In this document: in pieces, positions 1-8,121 of the stretch
Layout of the letters: each line of letters starts with the position of its first letter
Position numbering within the stretch: the first letter of the stretch is position 1
From: Pseudomonas sp. MUP55
GTDB lineage: Bacteria; Pseudomonadota; Gammaproteobacteria; Pseudomonadales; Pseudomonadaceae
Reading direction: 5' to 3'
Length of the DNA: 64,000 nucleotides
Assembly: GCF_034043515.1 (NCBI RefSeq)
Contig: NZ_CP138214.1
Span: forward strand, 4,030,001 to 4,094,000
Made by a program: the position numbers and the translations under genes
Notes under the pieces: model-generated
The model's input: the letters and a program-made list of their open reading frames with translations, nothing else
Database searches by the model: none
Told to the model about the DNA's origin: nothing

Positions 1-1422
1 TTACTCATGGCAAATTTTTAGTTTTTCAAGCCGGCGATAAAACGCGCTGCGGCTCAGGCCCAGCGATTCGGCAGCCTTGACCGCGTTGCCGTCGTACTGA
101 CGCAGGCGTCGTAGCAGCAAGGTTTCTTCGACCTCGGCCAGGGTGCACGCATCGCTTATCCCTGCCGACGCGTCGGTGACCGAACGCGCCGTGCTCTGCG
201 ACAACACCGAAGGCGGCAGGCAAAGGTCTTCCAGGTCAATCACACTGGCGCGACACAGCAACACGGCACGTTCCAGCAGGTGACTGAGTTCACGGATATT
301 GCCGGGCCAGGAATACTCAAGCAGGCCCTGTCGCGCTTGCGGCAATAACACGGGCCGGGGCTTGTTGTACTTGCGCGCAAAACGCTTGAGGAAACGCTCG
401 GTCAACGGCTCGATGTCTTCCAACCGCTCTCGAAGCGGCGGCAGCTGAATCTGAATCAGGTTCATGCGATACAGCAGGTCCTGACGAAAACGCCCCTCGA
501 GCACGGCCTTTTCCAGGTCTGAATTGGTGGCAGCGATAATTCGGCACTGCGTGGTCTGCGTACGTGAAGATCCGACGCGCTCAAACTGCCGCTCCTCCAG
601 CACCCGCAGCAACTTCACCTGCTGGGTCAGGGGCAAGTTACCGATTTCATCGAGAAACAGCGTGCCTTTGTCGGCCAATTCGAATCGACCGATTCGGTTT
701 TCCCGTGCATCGGTAAAGGCGCCCTTGATGTGGCCGAACATCTCGCTTTCAAAAAGCTGCTCGTTGATGCAGCCCATGTTCACTTCGACAATACTGTGTT
801 CGCAGCGTGACGAAATCTGGTGGATGTAGCGCGCGAGCAGGCTTTTACCGGTACCGTTTTCGCCCAGGATCAGCACGCTGGTATCCGTGACCGCCACCTT
901 TTCCACGAGGCTGATCAGACGTTGCATCGCCGACGATCGGACAACCCATTCGCTGTCCATGTCATCTTCGAGCGCCAGCTTGAGCAGCTTGTTTTCTTCA
1001 CGCAGGCAATTGCCCGAACGACGCGTCTGGCTCAGCGTGATCTGCTGTTGGACGATGCTCAGCAAACGCTCGTTATCCCAGGGCTTCTGAATAAAGTCGG
1101 CCGCCCCCGCACGCATGGCGTTGACGATGATGTCGACGCTTCCCCACCCGGTCATCGCCACAGCCGGCAAGCAATCATCGAATTTCTTCATTTCGGCCAG
1201 CAGTTGCAGCCCTTCCACGCCTGACGTCGTGTCCTTGCGAAAATTCATGTCCATCAACACCAGATCAACGGGCCTCGCATACAAATGCGCAAGCAGGCGA
1301 TCAGCGTGGGTTTCCATCGTCACGTCGTAGCCGTGCATGCGTAGCAGGATATCGAGGCTGGTCAGGATGCCGGCGTCGTCGTCTATAACCAGGATGTGTT
1401 TCTTATCGTTCATGTTAAGCAT
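1..1422 (-). CDS. NtrC-family sigma-54-dependent response regulator
   Basis: Cytoplasmic transcriptional activator of 473 residues. An N-terminal receiver domain (about 9-125) carries acidic residues DDD at 14-16 and the likely phospho-acceptor Asp58. A central AAA+ sigma-54 interaction domain (about 160-395) has Walker A GENGTGKS at 187-194, Walker B TLFLDE near 254-259 and the sigma-54 contact loop at 234-239, which reads GAFTDA instead of canonical GAFTGA. A C-terminal Fis-type helix-turn-helix lies at about 430-470. The stop codon is at the window edge but the protein looks complete. A second in-frame ATG at 1413 is an alternative start; neither has a strong ribosome site. It lies 38 bp downstream of the exporter permease gene on the same strand, and a sigma-54-type promoter precedes that operon, so it probably activates its own exporter operon. 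The partner kinase is not in the window. Confidence 0.9.
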   Translation of the reverse strand: MLNMNDKKHILVIDDDAGILTSLDILLRMHGYDVTMETHADRLLAHLYARPVDLVLMDMNFRKDTTSGVEGLQLLAEMKKFDDCLPAVAMTGWGSVDIIVNAMRAGAADFIQKPWDNERLLSIVQQQITLSQTRRSGNCLREENKLLKLALEDDMDSEWVVRSSAMQRLISLVEKVAVTDTSVLILGENGTGKSLLARYIHQISSRCEHSIVEVNMGCINEQLFESEMFGHIKGAFTDARENRIGRFELADKGTLFLDEIGNLPLTQQVKLLRVLEERQFERVGSSRTQTTQCRIIAATNSDLEKAVLEGRFRQDLLYRMNLIQIQLPPLRERLEDIEPLTERFLKRFARKYNKPRPVLLPQARQGLLEYSWPGNIRELSHLLERAVLLCRASVIDLEDLCLPPSVLSQSTARSVTDASAGISDACTLAEVEETLLLRRLRQYDGNAVKAAESLGLSRSAFYRRLEKLKICHE

Positions 1423-1460
1423 CCAGCTTGTACTACCGTGCGTGGAAGCACGGCAGTCGT

Positions 1461-3890
1461 TTATTCATAACGAATCGCATCGGCGGGCGACATATTGGTC
1501 GCCCGGCGGGAAGGAAGCCAGACCGCCAAGGCCACAACCAGCGTAATCATCAGTGCCACCATCCAGAAGAGCAGCACAAACGGGGTGTTTCCATTACCCA
1601 GGATACGCGTCAACTTGGGCGCCACGAAGAACGCCAACGGCAAGCCAATCACAAGTCCGGCCAACAATTGCTTGCCGCCCTGGAGCATCAACATACGTAA
1701 CAAATTGCTTTCAGTGGCGCCCATGGCCATGCGCAGGCCTATTTCCTGGGTACGCTGATTGATCAGATTGCACATCACTGCGTAAATACCCGTTGCGGCC
1801 AATATCATCGCCACCAGGCCGAACAACATGAAAAGGTTGGCGATAAAATGCAAGCCTGCAGTGTTGCGGGCCAGGCGTTCATCCAGCGTCTGGATCTGAT
1901 TGACCGAAAGATTGTTATCCACCTGGCGGACCGCATCGATCAGCGCCGGGCCCACGCCTTCCGGCTGTTGGGTGCGCAGCACCAGCATCAATGAGGAAGA
2001 GGGTTGCTGTTCCAGGGAACGATACACCGTGGCGCGGTGGCGAAATGCACTGAAAGGCCGCCCATGAATAACGCTGGGCACCACGCCTACGACTGAGTAC
2101 CAGCGCTGGTCATCGTTATCACGAAACCGCAGACGCTTGCCGATCACATCCCGTTGCCCGGGCCAGAACTGCTCGGCAAAGGACTGACTGACGACAACGA
2201 CCGGTTCTGAGCCCTGGGTATCACCATGGGAGAACTCCCTGCCCGACGTCGGCGTGATTCCCATCGCGGACAGGCTGCCGGGCATGACCTGTACATCGTT
2301 GACTATCGGGTAAGACCAGCGCTCATTGGTGTTGTTGGTCGACGAGTCGACATCCACCTGGCGCGGCAGGGTGAATTGCCCGACGGCACTGGTGGTCAAT
2401 GCGGCACGTTCGACCCCTGGGATCGTGGCGACGCCGTCATGCAAGCGCTGATAAAACAGGATACGGCTGGCATCGTCGGGGTAACTGTTGGGGTTGAGGT
2501 GGATCTGTGCGGTCAGGTAGCCATCAGTATCGACACCGTAGTCCGCGCGTGTCGCCTGGTAGACCAGGACTGCGAATAGCGCGCTGATACACAGGATCGA
2601 GCAGGAAAGCCCGACTTCGAAGATCACCAGAATCCGTGACATCCGGCCCGCACCACGACTTTGCGCGCCACGGGTACCGTCGCGCAGCACGTCATTGAAG
2701 TTGCCATGCACGATTTTCCAGGCCGGTAAGGCGCTGGTGAGCAACGCCGTGATGGCTACCAGCGCCAGTGCATTGAAGATCAGCACATTGTCGAGGGACA
2801 GTTGCCACCAGAAAGGGATCTTGATGGGTACGAAACCAGGCAGTATCTGGTTGGTGACTTCCAGCCCCCATGCAGCCAGCAAGACCGCCACGACACCGGA
2901 CAGACAACAGATGAATAAGCTTTCGAGCATCATTTGAAGCACCAGACGGCCCGCGGGAGAGCCCAGCGCCACGCGAATCGCGATTTCCTTGGAACGCTCG
3001 GTGGTCCGTGCCAGCAGCAGATTCCCGACATTGCAGCACGCCAACAGCAGCACAAAACTGACCGCGAACAACATGACGATAAAGATCGGCCGGGTCTCCT
3101 CGCCCATGAAATTTTCCTGGAAGGTCAATGCTTGCGCAGAGAGCCCCTTGTTACTTTCCGGGTGCTCAAGCGCGACGGCCTGCATCACCCTGTTGAGGTC
3201 GCGATTGGCATCCTCAACGCTCGTGCCGGGCTTCAAACGCGCGTACACCGACACTTCCGGAGCGCCCTTGCGCGCCAGGTACCGCGAAGGTTCAAGCTGC
3301 GACGGCAGCCATAAGTCATGGAAGAAAGGAAAGGCGAAATTTTGCGGCATGATGCCGACAATGCGCGTAGGGACGCCGTTGATCCTGATATCGCGACCGA
3401 TGACCTGCGTGTCCTGAGCAAAGTAGTTTTGCCACATGGCATAGCTGATCACCGCGACGGGCTCGGCACCTGCCTGTACATCTTCCTGATTCAGGACTCT
3501 TCCTTGAAATGGCTGAACGCCTGCATATGAAAACATCTGTGGGGTGTTTCTGATGGCCATATAGGAAACTGCCTTGCTGCCATCACTGATATCCGCGCGC
3601 TCGGCATAAAAATACCCCACCTCTTCAAGCTCGGTAACGCGCGCCTTGATGTCGCTGTAATCCATGAAGTTCAAGCCCGAGTCACTGAGGCTGACGCCAT
3701 TCACGGTCGGATTGATCAGGACCATGTTTTTCCCGTCCGGATAAGGGAGCGGCGCGAACATAATGGTGTTGATCACCGAGAACATATACAGGGTCAACGC
3801 CAGTCCACAGGACATGATCAACACGGTAATAAAGGTAAAACCAGGACTCTTCAGGAGTAGACGCAAGGCGTAGCGAATGTCAAAAAGCAT
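1461..3890 (-). CDS. MacB/FtsX-type ABC transporter permease, duplicated form
   Basis: Inner-membrane permease of 809 residues, about twice the usual FtsX-domain subunit. It has an N-terminal membrane helix (about 17-40), a periplasmic MacB-like core, three membrane helices around 270-400, then a second helix-plus-periplasmic-core unit starting near 420 and a final three-helix FtsX domain at 690-800. The motif ERSKEIAIRVALGS in the first half and RTQEIGLRMAMGA in the second are typical FtsX-domain signatures, so the protein is an internally duplicated permease with no fused ATPase. The ATPase gene ends 1 bp upstream. With the adaptor gene at 4655 it should form a MacAB-like tripartite exporter. 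The substrate is not evident; such systems export macrolides, lipopeptides or peptides. Confidence 0.9.
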   Translation of the reverse strand: MLFDIRYALRLLLKSPGFTFITVLIMSCGLALTLYMFSVINTIMFAPLPYPDGKNMVLINPTVNGVSLSDSGLNFMDYSDIKARVTELEEVGYFYAERADISDGSKAVSYMAIRNTPQMFSYAGVQPFQGRVLNQEDVQAGAEPVAVISYAMWQNYFAQDTQVIGRDIRINGVPTRIVGIMPQNFAFPFFHDLWLPSQLEPSRYLARKGAPEVSVYARLKPGTSVEDANRDLNRVMQAVALEHPESNKGLSAQALTFQENFMGEETRPIFIVMLFAVSFVLLLACCNVGNLLLARTTERSKEIAIRVALGSPAGRLVLQMMLESLFICCLSGVVAVLLAAWGLEVTNQILPGFVPIKIPFWWQLSLDNVLIFNALALVAITALLTSALPAWKIVHGNFNDVLRDGTRGAQSRGAGRMSRILVIFEVGLSCSILCISALFAVLVYQATRADYGVDTDGYLTAQIHLNPNSYPDDASRILFYQRLHDGVATIPGVERAALTTSAVGQFTLPRQVDVDSSTNNTNERWSYPIVNDVQVMPGSLSAMGITPTSGREFSHGDTQGSEPVVVVSQSFAEQFWPGQRDVIGKRLRFRDNDDQRWYSVVGVVPSVIHGRPFSAFRHRATVYRSLEQQPSSSLMLVLRTQQPEGVGPALIDAVRQVDNNLSVNQIQTLDERLARNTAGLHFIANLFMLFGLVAMILAATGIYAVMCNLINQRTQEIGLRMAMGATESNLLRMLMLQGGKQLLAGLVIGLPLAFFVAPKLTRILGNGNTPFVLLFWMVALMITLVVALAVWLPSRRATNMSPADAIRYE

Positions 3891-3891
3891 C

Positions 3892-4608
3892 TTATGCTTC
3901 CTTCACCAGAGTCAGTTGCCGCACCTGTTCTCCATCACCGACAACCTTTCCGTCAGACAGGACAATGCTGCGCTGTGCACGCTCTGCCGAGCGTGGATCG
4001 TGAGTGACGATGCAGATAGTGGCTCCCTCACCATGCAATTTGTCGAGGATGTTGAGTACCGCCTCGGCATTGTGCGAATCCAGGTTGCCGGTGGGTTCGT
4101 CCGCGAGAATAATTGAGGGGTTGCCGACAATCGCCCGGGCCACCGCGACGCGTTGCTGCTGGCCGCCTGAGAGTTGTGACGGGTAGTGGCGACTGCGATG
4201 AGACATATTGACCTTGGCCAGGGCTTCGACGACCCGCTGATGCCGCTCGGCTTTGGAAATGTCCGCGCGATACGTCAGTGGCAGCGCGACATTTTCTTCG
4301 ATGGTCAGGTCGCTGATAAGGTTGAACGACTGAAAGATGAAGCCGATGTCTCGGTTACGCACCTGCGCACGCTGTTTTTTGGAAATACTGTCGACATTGT
4401 GGCCGGCCAACTGATAAGTGCCGCTCGAAGGCGTATCCAGCAGCCCCAGCACCGAGAGGAGCGTCGATTTCCCACAGCCAGATGGCCCGGAGATGGCTAC
4501 ATACTCACCTTTTGAAAGGGTGAAGGTGATCTTGCTGAGCGCATGAGTCTCGATTTCGTCGGTCAGGAAGATTTTGTTTACGTCAGTCAGTTTTACCAGC
4601 GGTTCCAT
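3892..4608 (-). CDS. ABC transporter ATP-binding protein, LolD/MacB type
   Basis: ATPase subunit of 238 residues powering the permease encoded just downstream. It shows Walker [10 protein letters not shown], the Q-loop in IFQSFNL, the ABC signature [14 protein letters not shown], Walker [13 protein letters not shown] and the switch His in VTHD, all in the LolD/MacB arrangement. The open frame extends upstream to 4704, but the ATG at 4608 has AGGAG about nine bases before it and gives the standard family N-terminus ([14 protein letters not shown]). The stop codon is separated by one base from the permease start, so the two are translationally coupled. It follows the adaptor gene by 46 bp in one operon. 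Confidence 0.93.
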   Translation of the reverse strand: MEPLVKLTDVNKIFLTDEIETHALSKITFTLSKGEYVAISGPSGCGKSTLLSVLGLLDTPSSGTYQLAGHNVDSISKKQRAQVRNRDIGFIFQSFNLISDLTIEENVALPLTYRADISKAERHQRVVEALAKVNMSHRSRHYPSQLSGGQQQRVAVARAIVGNPSIILADEPTGNLDSHNAEAVLNILDKLHGEGATICIVTHDPRSAERAQRSIVLSDGKVVGDGEQVRQLTLVKEA

Positions 4609-4654
4609 GGTTGCTGTCTCCTGGGCATTGTTGCGAAGGCCGGCGCGAGCGGTA

Positions 4655-5905
4655 TCAGTTGACGATTTCAATCTGGTCGGCCCCCTGCCACGCGGTGCTG
4701 TCACTTAGAATTATCTTGTCGCCAGCCTTGAGCCCGGCGGTGATCTGGATGTAATCAGCAGACCCTTGCCCGAAATTGACTTTCATTTTGGTAGCCGAGC
4801 GGTCCTTCTCATCCAAGCGGTAGAGCATAGAGGGTAGGTTATTCTGCGCGAACGGAGGACGCTCGACATATAGCGAATGATTGATTTTCGTCACGGCGAT
4901 CAAGCCGTCGACACTCAGATCAGGACGTGCCTCCTGAGGCAGCGGCTGATTGAACGTGACATCCACTTTGACCGTCCCGTTCGTCACTGCCGGGTCCACC
5001 CTGGACAACACACCGGTAAAACGACTGCGCCCTGTGTTGATCGTGACAGCCTGCCCCACCGCAAGATCGCGTGACTGCAACTCGGGGACCTTAAGCTCGG
5101 CGTACAGCTCTTTTTCCTTGGCGAGGCGGGCAATATCACTGCCCACCGTCACCCGCTGGCCGACCTGCACCTTGACGTCCTGCAGGATGCCGTCAATGGG
5201 GGATTTGACCTTGAGCGAATCAACTTCCTGCTGACTCAATGCCACCTGCGACTCCATCTTGTTGAGGCGCATCAAGTTCGCCTTCACATCCGCCTGCACG
5301 CTGAGTTTGAGTGTCTTTAACCGCCGCTCTTCAAAGCCGACCTGCTGCGTGTACTGTTCAGTCAGAATGCGCGTCGTTTCATATTCCAGCCTGGGCACTG
5401 CGGCAATATATTTTTTCTGGGCCGCCAGGCGCAGGGTAGAACCAAGCAGTCGACTCTTTGCATCCAGCGTCAACGCTTCCTGGTTCAGAATCTTGTTCTG
5501 CAGCTCGGCATTCTTTGCCTCCGTCTCCGCGCGACGCGCATCCAACTCCAGCCGATTTTCCTGAAGCCGCTGTTCAAGTGTCGGATTGCTCATGACCACC
5601 AGCAATTGACCTTTGCTGACTTTCATTCCCGCTTTATAAATGACTTCCTCTACCCGAGCGTCAACGTTCGCGGCCACCCAGTTGATGTCCCAAGGAAGAA
5701 GCACGCCATTGCCCCTTACTTCAACAGAAAAATCACCGTATTTGACTTCCGCAATGGCCACGCTGCTGCGAACTACCTGGTAGGGCGAAAATCGGTAGTT
5801 ATAGATAAGCAACAGCAGCACGAGTAGAAAAACACCACCGGCAATAATATTACGGTGCTTTTTCCATTGACTCTTGTTTCCCTCGTTTGAAATCGAGATA
5901 TCCAT
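4655..5905 (-). CDS. HlyD/MacA-type periplasmic adaptor of ABC exporter
   Basis: Membrane-fusion protein of 416 residues, first gene of the exporter operon. A short cytoplasmic tail (1-20) is followed by one membrane helix (about 21-37). Next come a first lipoyl half-motif (about 75-110), a long helical hairpin (about 110-230, rich in Glu/Gln/Leu/Arg), the second lipoyl half (KSPIDGILQDVKVQVGQRV, near 237) and beta-barrel domains to the C-terminus. This is the MacA/HlyD architecture linking an inner-membrane permease to a TolC-like outer-membrane channel. No TolC homologue is encoded in the window. A sigma-54-type promoter ends about 35 bp upstream of the start codon, which fits control by the regulator encoded at 1-1422. 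Confidence 0.92.
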   Translation of the reverse strand: MDISISNEGNKSQWKKHRNIIAGGVFLLVLLLLIYNYRFSPYQVVRSSVAIAEVKYGDFSVEVRGNGVLLPWDINWVAANVDARVEEVIYKAGMKVSKGQLLVVMSNPTLEQRLQENRLELDARRAETEAKNAELQNKILNQEALTLDAKSRLLGSTLRLAAQKKYIAAVPRLEYETTRILTEQYTQQVGFEERRLKTLKLSVQADVKANLMRLNKMESQVALSQQEVDSLKVKSPIDGILQDVKVQVGQRVTVGSDIARLAKEKELYAELKVPELQSRDLAVGQAVTINTGRSRFTGVLSRVDPAVTNGTVKVDVTFNQPLPQEARPDLSVDGLIAVTKINHSLYVERPPFAQNNLPSMLYRLDEKDRSATKMKVNFGQGSADYIQITAGLKAGDKIILSDSTAWQGADQIEIVN

Positions 5906-5940
5906 AACCGTACCAATTCAAAAAAGCTCAAGCAGGCTTT

Positions 5941-5956
5941 AGCACGCATCGTGCCA
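5941..5956 (-). promoter_or_regulatory. Putative sigma-54 promoter of the exporter operon
   Basis: Read on the minus strand the site is TGGCAC-N5-GTGCT, against the sigma-54 consensus TGGCAC-N5-TTGCW. The -24 element is perfect, the -12 GC is present and the GG-to-GC spacing is exactly 10 bp. Transcription would start near 5930, giving a short leader before the adaptor gene (start 5905). The operon's last gene encodes a sigma-54 activator, which makes the match more meaningful. The rest of the 424-bp intergenic stretch (5906-6329) is AT-rich. It holds the araC-type gene's promoter region and an inverted GTTTC-N9-GAAAC pair around 6178-6198 that could be an upstream activator site; nothing else is clear there. 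Confidence 0.65.
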
Positions 5957-6329
5957 ATTTAAGCTAAAACTCATAACGTGCTGATAATAAAATGATTTAT
6001 CCGCCTCGTCGTCTTTCAAAGCCAAACAGCAATGGCCGACAGTTTCACTTCCGGAACCACCGTATAAGCATTTTCGAGACACTGATTGCGCTGCCTTCCC
6101 CACACGCCGCTCAGCAATCCCATTAGCGGGACGAACAACAACGTGGTTTTCAAAAATATCCCGAAAATGGGACTGAGCGTTTCTGGTAGTGCGAAACATC
6201 TAAAAAAACATTGAACAAACAGCCACTTAAATTCGTTAAATAGTGGCATAGCATTTGCCTGTTCATTCGCGAGTCAACGCCAACACCATAATAAAGCTAC
6301 GCCATCGAGCGCTGCAGAACGGAGTCTGT

Positions 6330-6875
6330 ATGTGGGAACGTAAAATTACTTACGCGGAACAGTCATTATTTACACAACAGATAATGGACGACCTGAATAA
6401 GCGTCACTTCGAAACCTATGGGAAATATGCACACACCGATAAAACGCTGTGCATTGTCAGAGTGATTAACCACATGGTGGAAAATATTTCAGAGGAGATC
6501 ACCCTGGAAGACCTGGAGAAAGTCTGTGGCAAGTCCCGCTTCGACATCTGTCGAATGTTCAACCTGTTTTACAACGTCACACCGATCAAGTGGATGTGGA
6601 AGGTCCGACTGGCACTGGCGAAGGAATTTATCCTGCTGGCGCCAGAATGGTCATTGACCGATATCAGCTATGCCTGCGGCTTTTCCTCACTGCCACACTT
6701 CTCGCGAAGTTTCAGCAAAACCTATAATGAAACCCCGCTTAAACTCAAACAATGCATCATGAAGTCAACACGACAGGACCCCAGAAAAGAAGCTTGCGAG
6801 TATGACTTTATTTTTGGGATACAGCGCAATGACTTCTCGCGCAACATGCTGATCAACAACATCAACTCCTTATAA
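6330..6875 (+). CDS. AraC-family regulator, DNA-binding domain only
   Basis: Protein of 181 residues with an AraC-type double helix-turn-helix at about 40-150 (ITLEDLEKVCGKSRFDICRMF for the first, DISYACGFSSLPHFSRSFSKTY for the second). The N-terminus of about 40 residues is too short for a normal effector-binding domain, so it is of the MarA/SoxS size class with a C-terminal extension. The frame is open to a TTG at 6255, but the ATG at 6330 has GGAG five bases upstream and is preferred. It is AT-richer than the flanking core genes. It points toward the convergent biosynthetic-like operon (7075-11291) and away from the exporter operon, so it is a candidate regulator of either. Confidence 0.85.
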   Translation: MWERKITYAEQSLFTQQIMDDLNKRHFETYGKYAHTDKTLCIVRVINHMVENISEEITLEDLEKVCGKSRFDICRMFNLFYNVTPIKWMWKVRLALAKEFILLAPEWSLTDISYACGFSSLPHFSRSFSKTYNETPLKLKQCIMKSTRQDPRKEACEYDFIFGIQRNDFSRNMLINNINSL

Positions 6876-6902
6876 CAAGTCACCCAACCAACGACGCACT
6901 AA

Positions 6903-7046
6903 CCTCAGGCCACTCGCACGCTGTGTATAGCACGGACTTTTCCCATTAGTGCCAGGCTGTCGTCTTCCTGTTGCCGGGTAACAGCGACAATGGCAGTAAC
7001 GGTATTATTTCGGTCGGGCTGTATGTCAGGTGAGTGGGGCCTGAGG
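6903..7046. repeat. Imperfect inverted repeat between convergent genes
   Basis: The arm CCTCAGGCCACTC (6903-6915) is matched by GAGTGGGGCCTGAGG (7032-7046), complementary apart from two extra bases. It brackets most of the gap between the converging araC-type gene and the hydrolase gene. It could form a long-range stem at the 3' ends of both transcripts. No oligo-T run follows, so it is not a clear intrinsic terminator. Confidence 0.4.
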
Positions 7047-7074
7047 GGAAGGCCACGACGCGGGATGCAACGCA

Positions 7075-8121
7075 TTAACTCTTGAAACGTACATCAATAG
7101 TTGGGCGCAGGCGCAATACGGGATTGGCCATGCGGGTAGCGTCTTCCTGCGCGGTAGGCTCCAGAAAAGCAGAGATACGCTTGAATACACTGGCATCGCG
7201 CAAAGCGCCATTGTGGCCCTGACCCGCTGTGACTATCAGTTTGCTTTTTTCCAGTACGTGGGTAAGCACCATCGCATCTTCCAGGTCGATGCTGATATCC
7301 CCCTTGTCATGCACAATCAAGACCGGCTGTTTTATCTGTGCAATCCATTCAGGCCCAATCTTGTCGGGATGAACACCGTAACGCAGCTGATAAAGTTTTT
7401 TCATCGCGCTGGCGATATGACGAGGCAGTTTATGGCTGAGTACATAATTATCCACTACCTCGCCGAAGCAGCACGGACTGCTGATCAGGATCATGCGCTT
7501 GAAGTGCAGCCCTTGCATGGCGGCCATACAGCCCACCAACCCGCCGGACGAGTGGCCGATCACTATCGAAAACGGACCATATTGTCGCTCGATAGCAATC
7601 ACAGCGCTGGAGAGGTCGTAAAAAGACACGCCCCTGCCCGGGGACGCTCCATGTGCAGGCAGATCAGGCGCATGCACACTGTACCCTGTTGCCTGCAGGC
7701 GCTGGGCAAGGTGCCTGAGCATGATGCTTCGACCGTCCCAGCCGTGCAGCAGCAAAACTTTCTCTGCTTGCTGATCTGATTGTGGGTAGATGAACATGTT
7801 GACGAGAGCATGGCGCCACGTGAAGTTTTCCTGCCGGCACTGCTTGAGCAACATCATCTCTGCGGGCTTGTAGGGCAATGGCCGGGTCTTTTCAAACAAG
7901 TACATGGCATACAGTGCGGACAGGTAAGACGACATCATGTCCAACGAATACAGATCAAATAATCTGATTGAACGACACACTCGGACGTAGTGCGTCGTCG
8001 GCCTGACTTTAGCTTTCATCAGCAATGTCGGCCGCCGGTGCATCACCACCAATATACGAAGGTAATTCTGGTGGACCAGCGACACGATCAGCAGCAGCGG
8101 ATAAATAACACTAAAGAACAT
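7075..8121 (-). CDS. Alpha/beta hydrolase, last gene of KASIII-ACP operon
   Basis: Protein of 348 residues. A hydrophobic N-terminal helix (about 3-17) suggests membrane anchoring. The hydrolase fold begins near 120 with the HGWDG oxyanion loop. The catalytic residues are Ser191 in GHSSGG, a likely Asp275 in HDKGD and His303 in GQGHNG. The motif set fits serine esterases, lipases and stand-alone thioesterases. The ATG at 8121 overlaps the end of the MATE gene by 11 bp, which supports this start over the longer frame to 8196. Within this operon it could release an acyl chain from the carrier protein or hydrolyse the final product; that role is inference. Confidence 0.85.
   Translation of the reverse strand: MFFSVIYPLLLIVSLVHQNYLRILVVMHRRPTLLMKAKVRPTTHYVRVCRSIRLFDLYSLDMMSSYLSALYAMYLFEKTRPLPYKPAEMMLLKQCRQENFTWRHALVNMFIYPQSDQQAEKVLLLHGWDGRSIMLRHLAQRLQATGYSVHAPDLPAHGASPGRGVSFYDLSSAVIAIERQYGPFSIVIGHSSGGLVGCMAAMQGLHFKRMILISSPCCFGEVVDNYVLSHKLPRHIASAMKKLYQLRYGVHPDKIGPEWIAQIKQPVLIVHDKGDISIDLEDAMVLTHVLEKSKLIVTAGQGHNGALRDASVFKRISAFLEPTAQEDATRMANPVLRLRPTIDVRFKS

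Noticed and set aside
5957..6250. Short minus-strand frames (77-86 codons) upstream of the exporter
   Set aside because: They lie in the AT-rich promoter region, mutually overlap, and have no ribosome sites; the sigma-54 promoter lies inside one of them.
6255..6329. Upstream TTG start extending the AraC-type protein by 25 residues
   Set aside because: No Shine-Dalgarno before the TTG, whereas the ATG at 6330 has GGAG at good spacing.
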